Assembly: GCA_015680685.1 (NCBI GenBank)
Contig: MNCI01005178.1
Location: 245,215-278,099, forward strand
DNA from: Gnetum montanum
Lineage: Eukaryota > Streptophyta > Gnetopsida > Gnetales > Gnetaceae
Reading direction: 5' to 3'
DNA length: 32,885 nucleotides
Shown: piece by piece, positions 1 to 11,058 of the stretch
How the letters are laid out: each line of letters opens with the position of its first letter
How positions within the stretch are numbered: position 1 is the first letter of the stretch
The notes under the pieces: model-generated
The model's database searches: none
Seen by the model: the letters and a program-made list of their open reading frames with translations, nothing else
Told to the model about the DNA's origin: nothing
Made by a program: the position numbers and the translations under genes

Positions 1-195
1 AAGGTTTATCCAATCAAGTTCGTCTTTATTGTCGTACACAACTTGGGTTCAGGTTACAAGCTGCTCGAATAAAGAGCCGTTCACTCTAGGACTCCTACTG
101 CGGGCACATGGGAAAAATTCTAACTCTGGAGTGATCAATCTGCCAGAGCTTCGCTACTTCTAGCCAGGATTGTAAAATGAGGGGAGTGCCGCCTC

Positions 196-205
196 TTATT
201 TATAG
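196..205 (-). promoter_or_regulatory. TATA box of LTR E
   Basis: Minus-strand CTATAAATAA, placed directly downstream of the GATATC array. The same element occurs in every other LTR of the window. Confidence 0.7.
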
Positions 206-220
206 ATATGGCGGCGGACC

Positions 221-358
221 GCGATATCGCGTACGTGATATCGCAGGGAAAGACACGATATCGAGTACGCGATATCGTAGGGAAAGACACGATATCGAGT
301 ACGCGATATCGCATGGGATGCGATATCGCGGCGGCCGCGATATCACGTACGTGATATC
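221..358. repeat. GATATC palindrome array in the U3 of LTR E
   Basis: Nine GATATC sites start at 223, 237, 257, 271, 291, 305, 322, 339 and 353, with spacings 14, 20, 14, 20, 14, 17, 17 and 14. Most are extended to CGATATCG, and several pairs share a GTAC centre so that each pair is itself a 20-22 bp palindrome. Three 34-bp units (pair plus AGGGAAAGACA-type spacer) form the left part. A GCGGCCGC site lies at 331-338. The array begins about 15 bp upstream of the minus-strand TATA box. It is very rich in CpG (more than 20 in 140 bp), unlike the surrounding decayed DNA. Confidence 0.9.
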
Positions 359-414
359 GTGGCACAGTGCATGTTGCGTCTCATCAGGTACCTTGCCACT
401 CATCAGCTTCGTAC

Positions 415-2500
415 TACAAGTACGAATTGGGCACCTATTTCTCTAATTTAGATTGCATTTGTTCATTAGTTAGCATCACCAAATTTGCACAACAAAGATT
501 GTTAAGCTCCATGTACTTTGTCATCTCCTTAATTTGTAGCTCCTTCATGTGGATCTCCACCTTGTTGTAGTCATTGAGCCCATCAAAGATAGGCTACCAA
601 ACATCACCTCCTCCCTTGGGTTGCTAGAGGGATGCATTAAATTTCACCTTTGTCATCTGAATATGTTTTTCATTGATTTATTTCTATAGACCATCCTAAT
701 CTTTGTAGTGACTTTTAACTCTCTCAAATTTGAGAGCCTCATTTTTCCAAGCAACTACCTCTATTACAAATTTTTGGCAAAGGGCTTAGACTTCATCCAT
801 GGAGAGATTTTTATTTTTTACTATCATTCTCATCAATTGAGTGTTTACTCTGGCTAGCTACTCCTGCTGTTGATGGATGAAATCTTGCATTTGCTACTTT
901 TACACATCAACATTCTACATGCAGTGATTTTCTACAGTCAAGGTGACATTCTCCTAGCAAGTTTGATCTAGGGCCTTTTGGATATTATGCATGGTGACAT
1001 TGGCCAAGGACTAATAAAAAATTATCATATCCTTTGCACCCTCAACCTTCTTGAGCTTTTCTTGAAGTTGTTGAAAAGCTTCATCATGGGTTGGTGCAGG
1101 GTTGAAAAGCATAGGATCAGCAAGGCAAGCTCTTAATTTAGCAACTTCTGTAGCTAGGCATTGATTTTGAGCATGGGCTATTTTGAGTTTCCCTTCCATG
1201 ATAATACATTTGCCCCTTCCTTCTAGCAAACTTTACTGGGTTACAGTGACTGTATTCAAAAGGTTAATAACATTTGAAATCAGTTGCTTAGTTCCCACTA
1301 GTTAATCCAGCAACTCTTCATGCTGGGTTGCACTTAATTTTCTACTAACTATTCCTGTGAGTGTGTACACATCTTGGAGTGTAGCAGAAACTTTTGGTAT
1401 AGATGCCACAAGTGTGTTTAATTCTTTGGAAATTCTATCAGCAACCACCTCTATTGCTATCTGTTGCCCATGATGTTGCGTAACCAAGCCAATTACCCCC
1501 TCACCTTCGTTCAGATGCACCAAGAAAGTAGTGGCATTCCTAGAGATGTATGAGAATTGCTGCTATTGTGAAAGAGAGACCATTACCTCTCAAGTGCAAG
1601 GATTTGACCTCATGGGTAGCTATGTTCTTTGGGATAAAAAGATTAGCCCACCTCCCTCCATTTGGCTAATGGTTCGAGTCACTTCATTAAGGTACCTCAT
1701 CACTAGGCAATACAAAAATGGATTGCCACCACTCATTCATGCTCGCTACTCTTGCTCACACAAGAGCTACTCTCAAATCTCATGCATTCGTTCAAGGGTA
1801 ATGTGGGACTTTTGCATTATTTTGTGAGTGGGTGGTGAAGGTGGTGGTTGTTGCTTCTATTCCTTGGTTGTGGTAGGGGTCTTATCCTTCATCATTTTTG
1901 CCCAAGAGGTAGAAGGAGTATGCCAGAGTGTGTCATTGATGTAGCAAACTATTCCTACCTTTCACGTTCATTTTTCTTAAATCATTTCTCTATCTTTAGA
2001 TAAATTAACTATGAAAGATTCACAAGGAATTTTTCACTCAGAGCAACACACACTTAAGTGGAGAAGGTAGTCATCTTACTGGGCCTCGCTATCAGATTGA
2101 GATGATAGGCCACTATCTTGAAATATACAGGCTCTGCTAGGGTGAGTGCGTCATATTCCTTACGGTCCACTCCATAGCATTGCTGGGTCCACTCCCTCTT
2201 TTCCTTTGGGTCTGCTTATGTAGAGATCTCTGCCAGATTTGTCCTAATATTAGGCAACCCTAGGGCTTGTGCAATAGCTTCCACCAAGTAGGACACCTGA
2301 ACATCCTTAATTTTCATAGTGACTCCTACCCACCTATCATTCCAAAAGAGATATGTCTCTCCCATGTACCACTCCCCACTGGAAGTGATGATTGGCCACA
2401 TGGGAGAGTTCTACAACTATGTCTTGACTTCTAGTGGAGCATTTTCCAAAAATGGTCCAAAGTTCAATTCCTAGAGAATTGAATGTTAGATGTCACGAGG
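415..2500 (-). pseudogene. decayed coiled-coil ORF, family not recognised
   Basis: Two open stretches (1302-1523 and 1011-1229) are in one frame. That frame reads on below 1011 and above 1523 as protein-like sequence broken mainly by TAG codons, as expected from CAG-to-TAG change. The product would be rich in E, K, Q and L with heptad-like spacing (for example LQEKLKKVEGA near 1030-1075), suggesting a long coiled coil. A further open piece at 2216-2401 begins MWPIITSSGEWYMGETY and is in another frame, so at least one frameshift is present. LTR E lies just downstream on the same strand. It may be an extra ORF of a retroelement, comparable with the coiled-coil part of the ORF at 20459-22967, but I see no shared motif that proves this. 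Confidence 0.45.
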
Positions 2501-3222
2501 CTTGATATGATCAAGGTAGGCTTGATTTAATATGACCTCAAGTCTTGGCACCAGTCTTGGTGCCTCATCTCAATGGGATTATTCAGTTATAGTTGCTTCC
2601 TCAGGAATTTGTCAAACAGATTCCACTTCAGGCTTCTTCCAAAGAGGTCCCATTACATGAATTTTTGCTACCTGTTCTTGGGGCTGTTCTTGCTACTTCC
2701 TTCCAGCTCTAGGACATTTGTTTCCTGGTTAAGATGGTCCTCCTTATTGTAGGCATTTCAATATAGGTGTCATCTATAATCACAACATGACCAAGGATTA
2801 GCACTTATTGTGTAACTTTGAAACATTTGGAATACCTTATCCCTTGGGGTAGTTACACTTGGCTAAGTTGTCATCATGGCTAGTTTAATTATTTTAATAT
2901 TATTTTTTTATTATCTAATTAAATAGGTTACTAAAGTGTGTTGGAAGGGTTTAACTCTCATAGGTTGATGATTTAATATTATTTTATTCATTAAACCCAT
3001 GGGGTAGTTAGACAAATTCTAAAAGATTTTCTATAAAAAGAACCTAAGGTTTGTGGCCCCACGATGTAAAGCATACCTCCGAAAGCTATAGGGTTGAAGA
3101 ACGAAGTGAATCAGACAAACGGTTTGAAAGTTATGGGCTTTGGAAGGTTTTAAGCTTTGAAAAATTACAAAAACTCCCCTTACATTTGAAGTAAATGGCA
3201 AAAAATTCCTAAGTGGTGGGTG

Positions 3223-3232
3223 CTATTTATAG
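3223..3232 (-). promoter_or_regulatory. TATA box of LTR-like stretch H
   Basis: Minus-strand CTATAAATAG. The palindrome at 3291-3322 lies about 60 bp upstream. Confidence 0.5.
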
Positions 3233-3290
3233 AATTTTTCCCATGCGTCAACTATGCCTCATCGATGGAGCCTAGTTAATGCAGTTAGTT

Positions 3291-3322
3291 AGCTACATTA
3301 ACTAGGCCTAGCTAATGTAGCT
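3291..3322. repeat. 32-bp near-perfect palindrome
   Basis: Arms AGCTACATTAACTAG and CTAGCTAATGTAGCT meet around AGGCCT, with one mismatched pair. Related half-units occur beside it (CCTAGTTAATGCAG and GTTAGTTAGC at 3270-3290), so it appears to be part of a small array. Confidence 0.85.
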
Positions 3323-3735
3323 ATTGATCATTATTGACCAAGTCAAAATTTGAAAAATACAAGGATTTTTGAACAAAATTGGAGTAAAATGGAAGCCCAA
3401 AAAGCCAAGAACACAATGAAATACATAAATAGGATTTGAGAGTTCACAAAAGATGGAGAACAATTGGAGAAATACCTTAAGGAGCATAGAATTGGATGCA
3501 ACCTATGGGGAATGCAAAATATTTGATTACCAAAATGTTTAAGGAGAAGGGAATTAACTAGCCTAACCAAGAGCTATGCAAGTGGGTCCTCCCCATAGTA
3601 GGCTTATGCCCTTTTTGCCCTCATAACCTCAACTAAGGAGTCCATGGGCCCCATAGTTAATTAATGGTTATGGAAATTTAAGGACCAAAACCCAAAGAAT
3701 CCACCTAAGAATTTAACATGTCAAATAAAGACATT

Positions 3736-4685
3736 AATCAAAAGCATGAAAATCAGCAATGAGGTAAGTTATGGAGAGCATTGATGATTGAGATAGAGAA
3801 TGGAATGGATGTCCCAATAATGGTCACATGAAATCCCTTGTAAATTTCATGGTTAAATGATCCAATAAAGTCAAACCTTAATCCAAACCAAAACCAACCA
3901 CTTTCAGTGACTTCACATCGCCACTCTAGGACTAACCCATCCCTTTGAGACACAAGAATACTCCCACAGACAACCATTGTTCCTTATTTAAGAACAAAAG
4001 AGAGGCAAGAAGTGAGAAAGGGCCTTAGTTAGAGGGGACCTTCAAGCATGGGTAACATGTCTTTCTAGTCCCATAACCAGTGCTTGTATCCCATTTGTTT
4101 TGTCTAAGGGGTATGCTTTGAATTTTTATCATGTTGTTTTTGTTTTTGTTTTTTATAAATTTTTATATGAAAACCACACCATGCAAAGACTTATTCAACT
4201 TCTTATTATTGGTTAACATGGAACGCCAAGAAATCGATGAAAACATCATGCATTTAAGCATGTAGAGAGGCACAAAGAGTATTGAATTCCCTTGAAGTCA
4301 CACCCTTTTCAAACCTTTGAATCTTTCCCAAGTTTGAAAACTACCAAGTTCACAAATTCGTTAAAGCTTTATTAATGGAAAAGGAACCTCATACTTCCAA
4401 AACCAAGAAAACCATAGAGTTGGTAGATGGGTGGATGATGTGGACTCACTACTTGTTCCATGATAACAAAACCTATCTTAGTTATTGGTCATCAAAATTC
4501 AAAAATAAAAACTAGACATTAGTAATTAAAAACATTAAGTACAAACTACTATTAGTAAGTAGCTACAACATCACTATGTATTATTAGCAATAAAGCACTT
4601 TTATTAGAAAATAAGAAAAATTCATATCAAAATAAAGTAAAGTATACAAAAAATTATAAAACTATTTAAGAAAAATAAAACTAAC
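3736..4685 (-). mobile_element. post-pol region of element 1, left part
   Basis: Read on the minus strand, this matches element 2 at about 8960-9700 in order. Shared blocks include AAGTCTTTGCATGGTGTGGTT, ACCCCTTAGACA, GAAAGACATGTTACC and CTCTAACTAAGGCCCTTT. It therefore continues the minus-strand element whose pol ends near 11985, interrupted by element 2. A decayed reading frame at 3753-3977 (with EWRCEVTESGWFWFGLRF) corresponds to a similar frame in element 2 near 9450-9620 (QCEVIIHGMDLV). It could be the remnant of an env-like or other post-pol ORF. No membrane segment or known domain is evident. Confidence 0.65.
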
Positions 4686-4707
4686 TGATGAAGCATTAGT
4701 TGGTTAT

Positions 4708-4861
4708 GTCGACGTAGCCCCTTTGATGCAGCCACTTTGACATAATCACTTCAAGGAAACTGCTTTGAGGCAACCACTTCGACACAGCTACCTCAACGTA
4801 GTCACTTTAATGCAAGTGCCTTGATGTAGCTACTTTGAAGTAACTACATCAACTAGGCCCT
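4708..4861 (+). repeat. 14-bp tandem array in the U3 of LTR A
   Basis: Eleven consecutive 14-bp units can be read without gaps, for example GTCGACGTAGCCCC, TTTGATGCAGCCAC, TTCGACACAGCTAC and CTTGATGTAGCTAC. The rough consensus is TTYGAYGYAGCYAC. Differences between units are mostly transitions. Units 9-11 form an inverted pair (TTGATGTAG 4821-4829, CTACATCAA 4844-4852). The array ends about 55 bp before the TATA box. Confidence 0.9.
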
Positions 4862-4917
4862 ATTGACACATGAAATGACATGTTGATGCAACCCTGTTGA
4901 CTTAGTTCCTATTTTCG

Positions 4918-4928
4918 CTTATAAATAT
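4918..4928 (+). promoter_or_regulatory. TATA box of LTR A
   Basis: CTTATAAATAT, downstream of the 14-bp array and at the same place as in LTR B. Confidence 0.7.
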
Positions 4929-5680
4929 GTGTGCTTCCATCGTGTATTGGCATTCCTTGGTTAATAGAGTAGTTGAACTTTTGTAGTTTTATTCTGTAGT
5001 CTTAGAGAATAGTCAGTGAGTGCCCACAGTGTGGATTTGAGTTAGTTGTACAACATCTTATTTGAGTGGCAATGTACCTTGACACATTCCATGAATGGCA
5101 ATAAGATTGAGATTGATTCTTATTCATTGCAGTAGTTTGACTTAGATTAAATTTACTTTCCATGTAATTTACATTTCATGTACTTAGTTAATATTTACAT
5201 TTCCCTGCATGTTAATGAATTGGTAGAATGAGTGTGACCAATTTAGAGCATAAAAATGTATTCTCTTGATAATCCTAGTAGCATTATTACTTAGTCTGCC
5301 CAGTAGCATAGCACTTGGTAATCCTAGTAGTAGTGGATACGTGGGTTTAAGACGTGTACGACAAGCTGAGCATAAACATTCATTACTTGTAGGCTACTGT
5401 AGACTTTACTTTCTATTGCTAATTAGTTAAATAATTGATTTCTTTATTATCATTAAGAGTAGCCAAAGGCTGAAACAACATCAAGAATTGTATGCCTCAC
5501 TTTGGACTAAACCATACATGACAAAGCTACCACTAGTCCAAGTGGGAAGACAGAAAACTATAATCAAGGCTTCATGATCTAGATGCCACAACTAGTCCCA
5601 TCCATGGAATTCGATTGGATCATGCATGAATGCTTGTGATTTGTATGGTTGGGCATAGGGGATACCTTGTTGCTCATCAT

Positions 5681-5699
5681 TGGAACCATTGTTTGGGGA
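5681..5699 (+). other. primer-binding site of element 2, tRNA-Asp type
   Basis: TGGAACCATTGTTTGGGGA starts one base after LTR A. It resembles TGGCGCCGTTGCCGGGGA, the complement of the 3' end of plant tRNA-Asp(GTC), with mainly C/T and G/A changes and one extra T. The site in element 1 is closer to that form. Confidence 0.65.
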
Positions 5700-5805
5700 T
5701 CATGTTAGTTATCAAGATTAGTTATATTATACACAATCACTATAAATGCATTAATGATTTATCTTTCAGAAAATATTAAGTCACACACATCATAAACCAA
5801 CAAAA

Positions 5806-7860
5806 ATGTCTCTTTCACAACGAAGTGATAATGCATTGTATGGAGAGAGCATTCATTGAAGAATTAATGAGATATATATTGAACAAAATTGGAGTGACCA
5901 ACCTCATGCAGGAATTTCATATGTTCATGACCATCCTCACTACACTCAAGGACTACATTCACCTAAGGTAGACAATCCTAGAGGAGATGAAGTAAGTTCT
6001 AGACTAGGGGAGACCTCAAGGCCAAGGACCTTCTCAAAACCTAGAAAAGATAAATCAAGGGACCATGGGAAACACTATAGAATCCATGGCAACTCTCCCA
6101 GTTCTTCATATTTCTCTTTCTCTTCAACATATAGTTTTGATGAAGATGAACGTAGATATAGAGATAGAGCTCCACTATGAGATTGAAATAGAAATAGAAA
6201 TCAAAACCAAGGGAAAAATCAAAGATATTAAAATGAGCATAGAAAAAATCATCACACTCAAATAAATAGAAATAAAAATTTTCACCATGACATGTTTGAT
6301 GATGGTGAACCCTTGTTGGCCACTAAGAGCATGATAGAGATTATAGAGGTAGTTAAAATACCTAACAAGCATCACAAGGAAAGTCACATGAAATGTCTTA
6401 ATATGAATAACATCCCTAAATTTGCGGGATGCTGTAATTCCAATCCACAACATCAACTGCAAGCCTTCCATGATGCCTGCGTTTTACATAACATTAAAAG
6501 TGGGTGACAAAAGCTCAAGATTTTTCTTAGGATACTAATAGAAAAAGCCAAAGTGTGGTATAGATTGTTAAAACCAAATTCAATCCATTAGTGGTCTACA
6601 ATGTTAAAACTCTTCAATGAGAAATACCAAACCTATGTGAGGGTGTCCAACCTAAGGAAATGAATCCAAGGATGGAAACAAGAACAACATGAACTCTTGG
6701 ATATGGCCCTAGATAGATACAATTCTCTATTGAATAAATGTCCAGGTCATGATTTCTTTCAAGAAGAGAAACTTTTCTACATCATAGATGGGCCTCATAG
6801 TTAAATGATAGAGACCCTTGGGATGTATGCCCAAGGTCAATTATATGAACTAGGAACCCATCAGATCCAAAAGCTAATCGAGTGTATGGCAAAAGAAGGA
6901 GAGCTATATAAACAAGAGAATGTTGAGAAATATCACTAGGACCCAACTCTTCAAAAAAAGAGGGTCCATATCTATGATGAGAAAAAAGAGGCAACTCTTG
7001 ATGAGGTGATTTCACAACAAACCTTGTCAATACATAAGTTGATTGATGAGCTTGAAGCAAGGCTAGATAAGATGTTGGAATGGATAAATGAGAAAGTTAC
7101 AACTTGCGTAGAAACCATAGAGGAGAGAGTAGCACAAAACAAATCAAGTGATAAAAAAAAAGAGGGAAAAAGAACCAAGAGACAAGAACATTGATTAGAA
7201 AAAAGAAAAAATAACTTTAGAAGAAGAGGCTATAAACTCAACCATCGAAGAAGATGATGGATGTGACATTTGCCTATATGACCATACAAAGGGCTATTGC
7301 CTAGTCATGTTACATCTACATGAGTATTGGGCCTTTGCATTGAATCCCAAGTTCTTACAAAAGCAAATGTCTAGAAAATTACCTTTCTCACAAGGTAATC
7401 ATAGACAACCCTACAACTAACCATACTATCCTAGTGGGACTTCTTATCAGCCTCAAAACTACAATCAACTATAGTGGCAAAATCCATAGTTGTTGGGGAC
7501 GCCATCATCAACCTAGCACTACCCTTATAACCAACCAAACCGGTACAAATATTATGTTCAACAACTTATTTTACAAACTATTTCTACTTTCTCTACTTCA
7601 AATCACTAGTACCACTCTCCCAAATATGATCATCCCACAACATCTTCTATGAGGTCACCATCTCACACCTCTCATCCTTCATCATATCCTCAATATTTTC
7701 ATGCTTCCCTCCACCATATGTCACCACTAACAACATAGGAAGGTTCATCACCATGACATCAATGAGAGAATGCCACTTGTGCTATGAACATATACAAAAA
7801 TGATAATGCTAGTAGATCTGCATCACAATCTCAGAAACGTCCTTTTTTTTAGGATTGTTC
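5806..7860 (+). pseudogene. gag polyprotein, decayed (element 2)
   Basis: The frame opened by ATG at 5806 runs to about 7195 with scattered stops, then continues one frame over after a poly-A run near 7200. Order: a polar, Ser/Arg-rich N-terminal part (RPRTFSKPRKDKSRDHGKH), then a retrotransposon capsid-type domain at about 6420-6800 (NMNNIPKF, KVWYRLLKPNSI, WSTMLKLFNEKYQTY). A helical stretch follows (7006-7190), then an unusual Cys motif DDGCDICLYDHTKGYC near 7255-7300 and a Tyr/Gln/Pro-rich tail (YYPSGTSYQPQNYNQ). Capsid, Cys motif and tail all have counterparts in element 1 gag. No protease follows. Stops are often TAG or TGA at expected CAG, CAA, CGA or TGG codons. Confidence 0.8.
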
Positions 7861-8580
7861 CCATGCATAAGCACAACACTCATGGGCCTACTAACTTGTC
7901 CAAACCAGCACAATGCCAATCAAGTGCAACACCCTTCCTCTCATAACCAATGTCCTCCAATCCTATGTAAAGGCCAACATCCATTATTGCTTCAATACCT
8001 AATAGAAATGATAAACTTATCACTGTGGAGAGACAGAAGAATCCATGCATCACTACTAATAGTAAAAGATACAATTGTCGGCCAAAAATTCAAAATATTA
8101 ACACAACCCACAACAAAGTTCAAGAGCAAGTGTGTGAGAAAAAACCAATCTACGTAGTAGCCACTAAACTAGAAGACACCTAGTGGCTTGAAAATGAGAA
8201 TATAAAATTGTTTCAAAGATGCATGGAGGCAAGTGATTCACTTATTAGTTCTAGACTTAAGAAAACAAACCAAACATAAGACTTAGACACATATAGCTTA
8301 CACTCTGATTATACATTGGAAAAGGATATTAAACATAGAGACTCCGAAATTAACATAGAAAATCAAGAAGAAGAAGCAAACACATCTAGATCCCCCAAAA
8401 TGGAAATACCTTCAAGTCCAAATAAAGATACATCTTCGAATGATCCAAACGAGACTATTACTAATGTTAGATGTGCTACCACACAATTAATTAAATCAGT
8501 GATGTGATAGATGGGAAATTGGTGGTGTACAACCAGAGGATTGTTGGTCCATCTCCCAAATGTATGGCCATAAGATTTGT
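7861..8580 (+). other. pol-deleted junction of element 2
   Basis: This is where element 1 has protease, RT, RNase H and integrase (about 3.7 kb). Here there are about 700 bp of low-scoring sequence. The only notable frame is 8316-8507, an acidic Asn/Ser/Glu-rich 63-residue stretch with no known motif. Homology with element 1 resumes at the CATGGGGGAGATG block. Confidence 0.5.
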
Positions 8581-9223
8581 CATGGGGGAGATGCTCCATC
8601 CTAGTTCAAGAACTAATAAGTATTTTTCACCTTTTTTGTTTTACAATTTTTTATCATTTTCCTATTTCTTCCAAAATTTTCTGATTCTTTATATGTTTTC
8701 CATTTCTTAATATTTTTCTTTTTTTCTTTATAATTTTCTCTTTTCATAAGTCATTTTCTTTATGTTTCTAAATGTATTTTATATTTCCATTAATAATATT
8801 GCCAAGTCATGATGTAGAGGTCAACGCTATGTGTTGGGTTTTTGTGCTATGCTATTAAGATGATTGGGTAAGTAATTGTTTATAGCAGTGAGACCACCTC
8901 ATCCATCCCTCTAGTTCTCTAAATAAAAAGTATTTTTTATGGAAACAATTTTGTTCTTCTTTCATGAAACTAAAATTAATCAATGATCATTGTACCTTGA
9001 AGAATGGAGGAACAACCGAGTGGAAATGGTAAGGGTGTGACCTTAAGGGAACTTATTGGGTTCTCTTCTTGACTTCCTTCATGTGGTTTATGACTTCTCT
9101 TGGAAGGTATCATCACTCCTCCATCGACCAATAATAGGAAGCTAAAAGTCTTTGCATGGTGTGGTTACCATAAAAAACCAAAAGAAAAAAAATAAAAAAA
9201 AACATATAAAAAATAAACAAAAC

Positions 9224-9283
<60 letters not shown>

Positions 9284-10825
9284 NAGAGAGATAAAATAAT
9301 AATGGAAATTCAAAACACACCCCTTAGACACAATAATGGACTACAAACACTAGTTATGAGGCTGGAAAGACATGTTACCTATGCTTGAATGCACCCCTCT
9401 AACTAAGGCCCTTTATTCCTTCTCTTTTCTTCTCTTTTTTGAGTGATGATTTTTCTTTGAAGTGGTTGTGGACTCATGGTGGTTGTCATGATGGAACATG
9501 TCAATGTGAGGTCATTATTCATGGTATGGACTTGGTTCAAACTTGGATAGATAGGTATGCTGATTATTTTGATCACATTTTTTACAAGAACCTATTGTGG
9601 ACATGGTAAAGTACCTTACATCTCAATCTTTGCAATTCCTTCTCATCCCATTATTCACCTCATTGTTGCATGTGATTATGAGCCTTTTGGTTTTGTGTAG
9701 TATAGTGTAACATCCCAACCATGGTAGTTGTGTGTTGTTTGGAACAAAGGCATGGTCTACATTTAACTTCTTAGCTGACCACGAACATCTATAGAAGTGG
9801 TTATGCAAGGATATTATGGTAGGATCCTACTTTGGGGAGGATCCACTTGCATAACTTTTGTTAATCATGGCTTTGAACTAACCTTCACATCTTCTACAAC
9901 ATCAATGACAGTTTCTCTAAATTTATGGATAATTTTGGGACTAATTCTCATCACTTTCAATTACTTTTTTACTTTTCCCTACTTTTGTATTAAAATATCC
10001 TTCAAGTTCAATATTTCCTGGCCATCTTTTGAATCAAACCTTTGGTTTCAATTATTCAAAAACTTGTGTGCTTTCAGAGTTATGCTTGTTAGTCATGAGG
10101 GCTAGGGATGTCCTCTTTGAAATTTCTCTAACATCCTATTTTTGAACATCACGGTAACTAATAATAATTGATCAAAATAATGTGAACAACTTGATGATTT
10201 TAGCTAGCTCATAGCTTTGACCATAGTATGTTGTCATCACCTTGTGCTTAAATGAAAACTAAGAGATTTAAAAAGGGTTAATTATTAAGGAAAATTTACC
10301 AAACCTAATGTTGATCCTTTTGTGAGTATAGGTGATGCTAAAAGAAATGCCTAAGGAAGAAGGTCTTTTGCTAGGAATGAAAATGAAGCTAAGATGGGGA
10401 CAATGAAGGATATGCCCATGGACAAATCGTAGCACATATAAGATAGCAACTCAAGCATTACATGTTTGCTAGATCCATGGGACAATGAGAAGAAATTTTA
10501 ATCCATCCTTCAAGAATGTTCCACATAACTAGAGAAGCATTGACATAACAATCAAGGTTGGAAGTTTGCCACCACTAGCAGCAATAAGAAGAATTATCTT
10601 TAGTGGATTTTTGAAGACCTCTGTAAATTTTGAAATCTTCAATGTTTGTCTAATCATTTTGTCATTTTGTAATGCATCCACTTGAATAAAATTTTATAAT
10701 GTGACACTCAGAGTTAGTTAGTAATTAGCATAAGTCAATAATCGCATCATTCCTAATTTTTTATAAAGAGAGCTTGGTCCTATGTTGTTAACTTGAGGAT
10801 GAGTTTTTATTTAGTTATTGGGGTA
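8581..10825 (+). other. post-pol region of element 2
   Basis: About 2.2 kb without an intact gene. Positions 8960-9700 match the minus strand of 3736-4685. Fragmented frames around 9450-9640 parallel the decayed frame at 3753-3977. The stretch ends GTTATTGGGGTA just before LTR B, a weak candidate polypurine tract. From 9700 to 10800 I see nothing identifiable. Confidence 0.5.
9228..9291 (+). repeat. GA microsatellite interrupted by N
   Basis: About 30 AG dinucleotides in the post-pol region of element 2. An N at 9284 marks an assembly uncertainty in the run. The corresponding place in element 1 (near 4140) has only an A/T-rich tract, so the repeat grew after the copies separated. Open frames through it are artefacts. 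Confidence 0.95.
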
Positions 10826-10847
10826 TGATAAAGCATTAGTTGGTTCT

Positions 10848-11015
10848 GTTAACATCGCCCCTTCAACATAACTGCTTTGATGCAGCCGCTTTGAGGTAAC
10901 CGCTTCAAAGTAGCCTCTTCAATGCAGTTGCCTCAACGTAGGTGCCTTGACACAACTACTTTAAAGTAATTGCATTGAGTAGGCTTCATCGACTAGGCCC
11001 CGTTGATGCATGAAA
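10848..11015 (+). repeat. 14-bp tandem array in the U3 of LTR B
   Basis: Twelve gap-free 14-bp units, for example TTTGATGCAGCCGC, TTTGAGGTAACCGC, CTCAACGTAGGTGC and ATCGACTAGGCCCC. They correspond in register to those of LTR A, and the unit-by-unit differences between A and B are mostly transitions. Confidence 0.9.
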
Positions 11016-11058
11016 TGGCACATTGATGTGGCCCCATCAACATAGTGTCTATTTTCTC

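Larger units (their letters stand above)
1..387 (-). mobile_element. LTR 'E', partial, Ty3/gypsy Athila-like group
   Basis: The first 170 bases align base for base with the R/U5 side of LTR C at 18826-18990: both share AAGGTTTATC, CTCGTCTTTATTG-like, GCTCGAATAAAGA and GACTCCTACT blocks in the same order. The U3 start on the minus strand reads TGATGAGACGC, ending at 387, like the TGATGA start of the other LTRs. A TATA box (CTATAAATAA, minus) lies at 196-205. The U5 end is off the window. The U3 array (221-358) is unlike that of LTR C, so E is probably not the partner LTR of C. No purine tract is seen at 388 onward, so I cannot tell whether this is a 5', 3' or solo LTR. Confidence 0.75.
2880..3735 (-). 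other. AT-rich, LTR-like promoter stretch 'H'
   Basis: This stretch has no coding frame I trust. It has the layout of an LTR U3/R on the minus strand: a TATA box (CTATAAATAG) at 3223-3232 and, just upstream, a 32-bp near-perfect palindrome at 3291-3322. Homology of the flank to the post-pol region of element 2 stops near 3736, so this DNA may be an insertion into element 1. I could not find a matching second LTR or a clear primer-binding site, so the boundaries are approximate. TGTTAAATTC at 3719 reading down is one possible start. Confidence 0.35.
4686..5679 (+). mobile_element. LTR 'A', 5' LTR of element 2
   Basis: Begins TGATGAAGCATTAGTTGG and ends TTGCTCATCA, followed by one base and the primer-binding site. 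LTR B aligns along the whole 994 bp, including GTGTATTGGCATTC, AAGATTGAGATTGATTCTT and CCATGCAATTTACATTTC-like blocks. The U3 is dominated by a 14-bp tandem array, the TATA box is at 4918-4928, and U5 carries a TTGGACTA/TAGTCCAA inverted pair (5502-5509 and 5534-5541). Confidence 0.9.

Noticed and set aside
221-358. CRISPR-like array
   Set aside because: The units are self-palindromic, spacers are repeated rather than unique, and the context is a plant LTR promoter.
177-446. Open frames on both strands across the GATATC array (RYRV/DIAY-type repeats)
   Set aside because: They come from the palindromic array itself, which is open in several frames on both strands, and lie in LTR U3 DNA.
9113-9388. 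Frames encoding (RE)n and (SL)n
   Set aside because: Translation of the GA microsatellite, containing an N.
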